Below, in pieces: positions 57,262-64,000 of a stretch of 64,000 nt of DNA. Each line of letters begins with the position of its first letter. Position 1 is the first letter of the stretch. The stretch comes from Tribonema minus (lineage: Eukaryota; Sar; Xanthophyceae; Tribonematales; Tribonemataceae), in assembly GCA_017506865.1 (NCBI GenBank), contig JAFCMP010000092.1, forward strand, positions 1 through 64,000, given 5' to 3'. Position numbers and translations under genes: made by a program. The notes beneath the pieces are model-generated. The model worked only from the letters and a program-made list of their open reading frames with translations, did not search any database and was not told where the DNA came from.

Positions 57262-60200
57262 ATGCCTTCTTCCGTGAGAGTGAAGGTGGTGGAGGCCAGG
57301 GACCTGCCGGAGATGGATCGAAACTACGTCAAGGGAGAGCTGTACACCGATGCCTACGTAGACATCAAATTCAGGCACTACGAGAACAGGACACAGGTGC
57401 GAGCCTGGTTTGGTTGAATGCTTTGGTATCAGCGATACGTGTGCTGCTCTAATCCTGTCATGTGCATGACAGACTGCTTTTTGATCGATCAACAGCCAGC
57501 ATTGAGAATTCACAATACTAAAGAGCATATGTGACTTTGCATCGAAACATGATCTGCCACTTCAACAACTTGCGTTCACTGTGTGTGTGTGGTTGCCCGC
57601 TGCACTGACACAGATCCGCCGCAAGACGCTCAATCCGGTTTGGGACGAGGAGTTCAGATTTGACGTGGCGGACGACAGCATGCTGCAGAATGAGCCAATC
57701 GAGTTCAAGGTGCGTCCCCCGAGGTGACTCTCCGCACGTTTGCATCCTCCTCTGCTACATCATTCAGCTCTGACTGTGGCTCATCACGCACCGCCTTGCA
57801 GCTGCACTCAAGAGGATCAGGCAGGCAGCTCCAGCACTCACGCCTCTGCATGTTCATCTTTCATTCGCATGCTTTGACAGCAGCAGCGCGCCCTAGTTTC
57901 CACCACCTGCCGTGATGAATGCTGCATCCCTCGCCAATGTACGTCTGCAGCCTGCGATGCCATTGACAACTTTCGTAACAATTCACCTGACGCGCTGCTG
58001 CTGCGCGGGCAGTCATGCCACCACTTTGCCATTTAGGGTTAGGGTTAGGGTTAGGTTTACGAGCGCGCCAGGAGCGCGCATCACCACCCGTACGGTAACC
58101 GCGCCGCTATGGACAGTGCGCATTCGCACGTGTCCGCACTCTGAGCTACGAACCCTGAACTGTGAACTGTGGACTGAGCGCTGCCGCAGGTGATGGACAA
58201 GGACGTGTACACCGCGGGCGACGCCATCGGCAAGGTACATTTGCACTCGTCCGCACTCTGAACTGTGAACTCTGAACTGTGGACTGAGCGCTGCCGCAGG
58301 TGATGGACAAGGACGTGTACACCGCGGACGACGCCATCGGCAAGGTGTACATCAGCCTGGGGCCGCTGCTGATGCGTGCTGCGGACGCGACGGAGAAGAG
58401 CGATCTGGCCATACAGGGGTGGTTCCCCCTGTACGACACGCTGCGGGGGGTCAGGGGGGAGCTGTACCTGGTGATAAAGTTGAAGTTCATCGGCGATCAG
58501 AACCCGTTCAGGTGAGTGACGGTTCTTGAGCTACAACTCTTGTGTGAGCACTGTGGGCAGAGTACGTACTGCAGGCGTTCTTCTGTGTCCGCACAGTATT
58601 CATAATCTGTTTTGGTGAGCATCGGCTCCTGGGCTGTGGGGGCTGTACGAGTGCTTTGAAGAGCAGAGTACTTTTATCGGTGTCTGGCACGCTCTGATTT
58701 GTGTCAAAGCTCACAGGTCCTCTCGGGTTGCACCGATATGAAATGGTGCAGTGCGTAATTATACAACACTGTGCTGCACTAGCATCTGTGTTCTGCTCCG
58801 GCCTGTCGTGCCGAGGTTGGTGCAACAATATAGTGTGAACACCTGCATTGAAGCCGTGCTGAAGCGCACCACTGCATGGGCGCCAGATGCGCATGTCAGA
58901 TCACACGTGCCTCTCCAATCACGCCTGTTCAAATTGATGTGTCGTCCCATACAAACCCCATACATGTACATACTTTGACTAATAATCTCATCACCCTGGT
59001 AGGGTGCGTAATTCTTAACTACACCTACAGAGTGCGTGTCACCTACAAAAAAGGTACACATGGGGCGCCTGTGCAGGAAAAAAACGTCTATATTTGCAAC
59101 CCTTTGGAGTATACTTCAAGTATGGGTATGGCACAAAAAGAGCTCATGTGCTCATCATTCGCTTTAATGTCTGACCTCGGTCACAACAAGCAGCTTCGAG
59201 TCAGCGATGCAACGCTCTTTCTGGTGCCAGCATGCCTGCAGGCATAATCGCAAAGCTGGTCATTTCAAGCTCAACTCTATTGCCACACTTGCGTTTCTCA
59301 AATGCCCCCCCCCCCGCCTGGTGTTTGTTTCATACCAGGGAATCGTCTGCCGGCGTGCAGTTCTTTGCCATGTCAACGCTCAACCCCGATGTGTACCGCG
59401 TCACCAAGGCAAGTGTATAAATTTGGGGCGCTCCACCTGATGCAGTGCACCAGGCTTTGCCTGGCTTATGTATTCTAGAAGTAGTAAACGTAGATTCGTG
59501 CCGCGTGACCCAACGCCTGCTTGCGTGAGGCACTACCATTGACGGCGACGGATACTACATACATAGCTTGATCAAGTATACTGTAAAGTTCCACCGTGTG
59601 TTTCCAGCCGCCGCACAATTCGTGCAGGCGCCATACCAATTATTGTGCACAGCCCATGTGCTCTAAAGCGCTCGTTAGATTCTCACAAGCACTGAGAGTT
59701 GTAACCCTCGTCATGCTGTTAAGGTGTGCAGTGCTGCTGCCATTGTGATGGCTGCTTGTTGTTATGACAGTCTCACTGTCGGCTCAACATGCAGCCGCCA
59801 ATGAGTGTTTTGCACAGGTTTGTCGGAATGGCGCTTCCACACGTTTTCCACTGCCTCAACTTGCATGCTTGCCTACATCCAATGCCCATGTCTTACACCA
59901 GGTGCAGTCGCTTGTACATGTTGCATACTTTAAAGTATGTACATACGTTTACTTTCCGCTTTGCCATTCCAGGCACGGTATTTCGTACCCCACGCATGCA
60001 GTGATGTCTTGCACATGCGGGTGCGAGTGCGCTCTTCCAGCCGGCTCTGATGTCTGAACGCGACGTATTATGCGAGGACAGTTAGATGCCTCATGAGGCA
60101 TCCTGTGTTTTGTGGTCATTTCTGTGCTGTCATCATGGCCAATGTGCGCGACCAAAACTCAACTCGCGCTCCTGCTTCTCGTATGTATGCTCCAAGCGCA

Positions 60201-63200
60201 CCAAGGTCCATGCCTCAACCTCTGGTGTTGAAGGTGCAGTAATGCTCAGCAATGACGTGGATGTATACGTACGTATGTATGTCACTGACGTCAGTGCTCC
60301 GTATAATCACTGCATCCTTTGCAGGTCTTTGGTTTTGTGGAAGAGCTTCTCGTGGAGAATGATCCAGAGTTCCAGTGGAGGGACAACTTCAGGTACCTCA
60401 ATTTGAAGTGTTGTTTGACTTCTCATGCAGGCATCACACTTGCGTGCCAGGCAGTGGCTTCAATGGGCATGCAGCAGGTGTACTTAGTGTTATGTGTTCA
60501 TGCTATATAAGTACTTGTGAACACTATATGAAGTAATGATGACATTGCTACCTTCAGGACATGACCCTTAAACTCTCCCTGCTCCTTTCCAATTGAATGT
60601 TATGGGTTGATCAGTTTGTGACTTTCACATGCAGATGCCATCTAGTCCCGCTGTAGGCAACAGCAGGCAAGCACGCAGCACCTGTGCACCATCTTGTTCT
60701 CCCTTCGCCTATGACATCAACGCCAGGTTGCTGTGCTTCAATGAACCAATCAGCTGCCCCCCACCTGTCCTGTTGACAGGCTTGTCTCGCAGCAGCAACA
60801 CAATGCCATGCTCTCCGTGCAAAGTACAAAGTACAAAGTACAATTGGCAGTCAGTTAGCCCTTGACGTAAGGATTCCGCGGCGCGTGTTTTGCTTGGCAC
60901 TGTGACAGGCAGGCGCGCAGCAGCAACGAGTCGCGGCAGAGCCTGCTGTTCAAGCTCGACGCCGCGGTGCGCCGCCAGCTGGGCGTCAAAGTGCAGGCAC
61001 GTCGCACAGTGAAGTTGGATTGAACTTGAAGTTGGCAATGCATTGCCACATCATGTGTCTGTAGGTTTGCACAGCCATTGGGACTCTTTGTTGCTTGATG
61101 GCGCCGGTCGATTGTCGGCGCCGCGGTGCGCCGCCAGCTGGGCGTCAAAGTGCAGGCACGTCACACAGTGAAGTTTAATTGAACTTGGAATCTGGCAATG
61201 CATTGCCGCACCATGTTTGTGTAGTGTCGTGGGACTCTTTGTTGCTTGATGCCGCTGGTTGATCCATCACACGCTATTAGGCATCAAATTGCGGGAACCA
61301 TCTGGCCTCGTAGTGCGGTTTCTCAAGGGCTGTAATCGAACTGCACTTTGCGCTGAAAGCGGCAGGGGAGCCTCGTGCGCGATATGAGCTCACACACCGC
61401 CGTTGCTGAAGCTTCCCCACCGCGCACTTGCTCGTGCAGTGGCCGAGTGCTGTCGTTTTGTGTCACCCAGGATGAAGTGACGTGCTGCATCCTCAACACA
61501 CGTGCGTGTGCGCACATACATCTGTGTGAACACACAACATGATTGCATGCCCATGTACCTACTTCCATGAGTGCGCATAGACAACTGTTGATTTCCTCTA
61601 CAATGCCACACCCCGGTGCAGTCAACGGCGGTTAGCCAGCGAGTCCTCGTTCGGCGCTCATAGACTCTATGGCTGGTTGAGGACTGCTTACACTACATAC
61701 CTTTGAAGCTTTTGTATTAAAGTGCTGCCCTCCTCTTCTTCTTCTTCCGCTACACCCTCAAGCACCTGGACCTGGCTGGCTTCTATTCTTCAATGCTAGG
61801 TTGCAGTACCTGGGTTGCAGTACCTAGCAGTACCTAGCATTGAAGAATAGAAGCCAGCCAGGTCCAGGTGCTTGAGGGTGTAGCGGAAGAAGAAGAAGAG
61901 GAGGGCAGCAGCCAGGAGAAGGCAGAAGAAGAGCGCCATCCAAGCTGATATTATTGAAGTATGATGCTATGGCATGCATACATGCTTATGCGCACATGTG
62001 ACATTTGATGTGTAGCTTGCCTTCACCACCATCCCCACCTTAATCAACGGCGACCAGCCTGCAACTACTCATTCCATGATCATGCTCCATGACCATGCTC
62101 TGTGTTTCGTGCGCTCTGCTTGTGGCGCAGGATGCCGGCGGCAATGCGGTGCTGGGCTACCTCCAAGACTTTGACATTGAGGGAGACAGCGGTAAGTAGG
62201 TATTACAGGCGCAGTGGTCATGGCATACGTACATGCCCTCTATGGACATGTGCGTTTCTTGGCAGTTCGTGTTCTGAGGCTAACTGCAGAGCGTGACGTC
62301 AACAGCAGCAAGTAGGTTTTGCCACTGCATTTGAATGCTCATTTGAATGCAGTTATCATCCACGTTCACCGCCACTCGAATGAATCCCGGCGCTGTTGCA
62401 GCAGCGCCAAGCATTCCAAGAAGGATCAGTGCGACAGCACAGGGGCTTTGCTTCATCTTCAACCAGAAAGTTCAATCACCTTAAGGGGGAGATGTCGGCC
62501 GGCTGGGTCGGTTTTATGGATTACAGAAATGTCAGACGCTTGACGTCAGTGCATGTAGGCATGCAGCCTGGGTGTGCGTCACCAGACACTTTCTGAATCT
62601 CATGTGGCGCGGGAGCAGCACCATGACCATGTGCTGTCAACAGGACTCTGTGCACAGCTCACTCCACAGAGCTCCGACCACTTTCATGTACAGTGCACTC
62701 AGGGCTGCAATGTCTACCGAGACAGCGGCACTGCGTTGGCATTGATAGGAGCCTGCACGCGCTGGCGCCGCGCTTTGGCCGCTCGTTTGCCAGCACAGGC
62801 ATGAGGCACTATACGATGCCGCAGCATGGCCCACCATGGCTGTTGCGGGCACGCGTGTAGTCACTGCGGAGCACCTCCCTGTCCCATCAATCTCAACATC
62901 ACTGCGCGCGCGCAACCATGTCGGGACATGCGTGCACTTGCTTGCAGCTGAGGTAGCACAAACATTCATCTCCTTGCGTCAGTGCTAATGATCTATGCCC
63001 CCATATTGTGGCACGCGCCTACTGCATCTATCCCCCCATGTTGGCGCTCACAATCAAACCGCCCATTACACCCCACCCCCCCCTCAACCCCACCCCCCAC
63101 CGCAGGCATAGTAGCGCGGGCCTACGGCATCTGTCCCCCCACGTCGGCGCTTACAACCAACCACCCTTACCCCGCCCCCCCCCAACCCCCCCAACCCCCC

Positions 63201-63510
63201 CCTCAACCCCCCACCCCCCACCCCAGGCATCGTGGCGCGCGCCTACGGCACCGCCTGCGTCATCCAGCGCACGCACCAGTTCCTCGCAGAGCAGCAGGCG
63301 CAGCTAGCACAGCACATGGCGGCCGCCGCCGCCGCTGCCGCAGACACGTCCGGCCCGGACGACTTTGCCTTCGAGGCACCGGCGGCGGCGGCGGTGCTGG
63401 GCCGTGATAGCGGTGGCAGCGTCGGCGATGGCGGCGCGGAGGGCAGCGGCGGTGGTGGCAGCGCTCACCATCATCACCAGCGCACGTCATCGACGACGGT
63501 TCTGGCGCAG
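57262..63510 (+). CDS. C2CD5: C2 domain-containing protein 5 (C2CD5/CDP138-like), N-terminal part
   Basis: Exons: 57262-57396, 57614-57709, 58300-58511, 59339-59408, 60325-60392, 60909-60996, 62131-62191, 63227-63510; phases agree, giving 338 residues before the window edge. A C2 domain occupies about 1-120 with acidic loop residues (EMDRN; VMDKDVYTADDAIGK), typical of Ca2+/phospholipid binding. It continues with GWFPLYDTLRGVRGEL, then the conserved C2CD5 core: SSAGVQFF, GFVEELLVENDPE, SNESRQSL, GNAVLGYLQDFD and GIVARAYGTAC. In animals C2CD5 promotes fusion of GLUT4 vesicles with the plasma membrane, so a vesicle-trafficking role is inferred. Two introns use GC donors (59409 and 60997). An Ala/Gly/His-rich insert lies near 270-330. 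The gene continues beyond 64000. Confidence 0.92.
58033..58055 (+). repeat. interstitial telomere-like (TTAGGG)n tract
   Basis: Nearly four perfect TTAGGG units in C2CD5 intron 2. Shorter tracts of the same word occur near 19912-19933, 20224, 37556-37568 and 63957-63969. Confidence 0.85.
58127..58346 (+). repeat. 110-bp tandem duplication covering the start of C2CD5 exon 3
   Basis: The unit includes intron sequence (ACTGTGGACTGAGCGCTGCC), the CAG acceptor and the first 45 bp of exon 3. The first copy (exon part 58190-58234) reads VMDKDVYTAGDAIGK and is followed by GTACAT, a possible donor. The second copy (from 58300) is the true exon. The two copies differ by only a few bases, so the event is recent. 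Confidence 0.9.
60955..61225 (+). repeat. 160-bp tandem duplication covering the end of C2CD5 exon 6
   Basis: The end of exon 6, its GC donor and about 70 bp of intron (GCAGGCACGTCGCACAGTGA, GGCAATGCATTGCC) are repeated at about 61115-61225. Copy two keeps GTGCAGGCACGT, so the non-canonical donor was copied as well. Confidence 0.85.
61723..61910. ncRNA. perfect 79-bp stem-loop in C2CD5 intron 6 (possible small-RNA precursor)
   Basis: The arm 61723-61801 is fully complementary to 61832-61910, leaving a 30-nt loop that contains repeats of GCAGTACCT. I checked the arm base by base and found no mismatch. Long near-perfect foldbacks are typical of green-algal miRNA/siRNA precursors; a very recent inverted duplication or MITE is the alternative. 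Either strand could be transcribed; the host intron is on the plus strand. Confidence 0.6.
62990..63265 (+). repeat. three tandem copies of the C2CD5 exon 8 5' end
   Basis: The exon 8 start (GGCATCGTGGCGCGCGCCTACGG at 63226) is preceded by two decayed copies near 63110 (GCATAGTAGCGCGGGCCTAC, with a CAG before it) and 63005 (TTGTGGCACGCGCCTAC). Units are about 100-115 bp with C-rich spacers. The middle copy has an in-frame TAG. Confidence 0.85.
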
Positions 63511-64000
63511 GTGCGCGACAGGAAGGGGGAGCGGGGCGGGGGGGGGGGGGGTCTGTGTGTGATGTCAAAGTCGCTCGCGGTGGAGCTGCGTGCGCCGCAA
63601 CATCAGCGTGCACCGCATTGTCGACACTACAGCAGACATTGGCGTTCCTCTGGTACTGCTCAGAGCTGATGCACTGTGCTCACATCGTGCATGTGACTGT
63701 GGAGTTGAACTTGCAACAGCAGCGGCAACCGGTTCCCTTTGCGTTCCCGGCCGCAGCATTTGTGTTTGAGTCCTTTTACACATTGAGTTGTTCGCAGTGC
63801 ATTGGCCTGATAGGCGCGGGTTACTCCAGAACTGGCGGATTGAACAGCACTGGAAGCACCTGTCACCACTCGTGCGTGTCGTTATCAATGCCATGACAAA
63901 TGCAATCCTGATGCTGTCATTCCTTATCGTCAGTGTATTACCTCAGTCTCTGGCCCTACCCTAACCCTAATTAACCTCGCCATAACTGCAACCTCAACGT
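63511..64000 (+). other. start of the next C2CD5 intron
   Basis: A GTGCGC donor at 63511 opens an intron with a G-run (63535-63550). The next exon was not identified before the window ends. CCCTAACCCTAA-like words lie near 63957-63969. Confidence 0.45.

Overview
The window is nuclear DNA of a eukaryote, almost certainly a chlorophyte green alga. Genes are split into many short exons with GTGAGT/GTACGT-type donors and C-rich acceptor tracts. Coding sequence is GC-rich, with Ala, Gly and Gln runs. Several products are plastid proteins: UDP-sulfoquinovose synthase, a plant-type 2Fe-2S ferredoxin and a fibrillin-like protein. The species cannot be named from the sequence.

Layout. Positions 1-9313 are the 3' part of a Ty3/gypsy-type LTR retrotransposon, cut by the window edge. 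Its Pol polyprotein begins with a complete cytosine-5 DNA methyltransferase, followed by protease, reverse transcriptase, RNase H, integrase and a chromodomain; a 1.6-kb 3' LTR follows. Positions 9489-23300 (+) hold one 17-exon gene whose exon phases all agree. It joins a PX lipid-binding domain, a coiled coil and a plant-type PAP/OAS1-like nucleotidyltransferase with an altered metal-binding motif. Positions 24937-34758 (-) are SQD1 (sulfolipid synthesis). Positions 36184-39989 (-) are a fusion of an Hsp70/Hsp90-binding TPR domain with prefoldin subunit 1. Positions 40169-42347 (+) are a ferredoxin. Positions 44275-45532 (-) are a fibrillin-like protein. Positions 45979-48817 (+) are ribosomal protein eL33. 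Positions 51526-53638 (+) are a DsbA/FrnE-like thiol oxidoreductase with a long low-complexity tail. Positions 56784-56973 (-) are RNA polymerase subunit RPB10. Positions 57262-63510 (+) are a C2CD5-like C2-domain protein that runs off the right edge.

The genes do not form one pathway; they are housekeeping, plastid and trafficking functions. Three neighbouring pairs are divergent and share short upstream regions (179, 446 and 288 bp). Introns are repeatedly marked by decayed tandem copies of exon-intron boundaries, in four different genes. One C2CD5 intron also contains a perfect 79-bp stem-loop, and an eL33 intron contains an inverted ~970-bp copy of the 5' end of the FrnE-like gene.

The items most worth following up are the methyltransferase-carrying retrotransposon, the PX-nucleotidyltransferase fusion with its tandem exon array, the TPR-prefoldin fusion, the perfect intronic hairpin and the recurrent exon-boundary duplications. 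Exon coordinates come from reading frames, splice motifs and phase agreement, not from transcripts.
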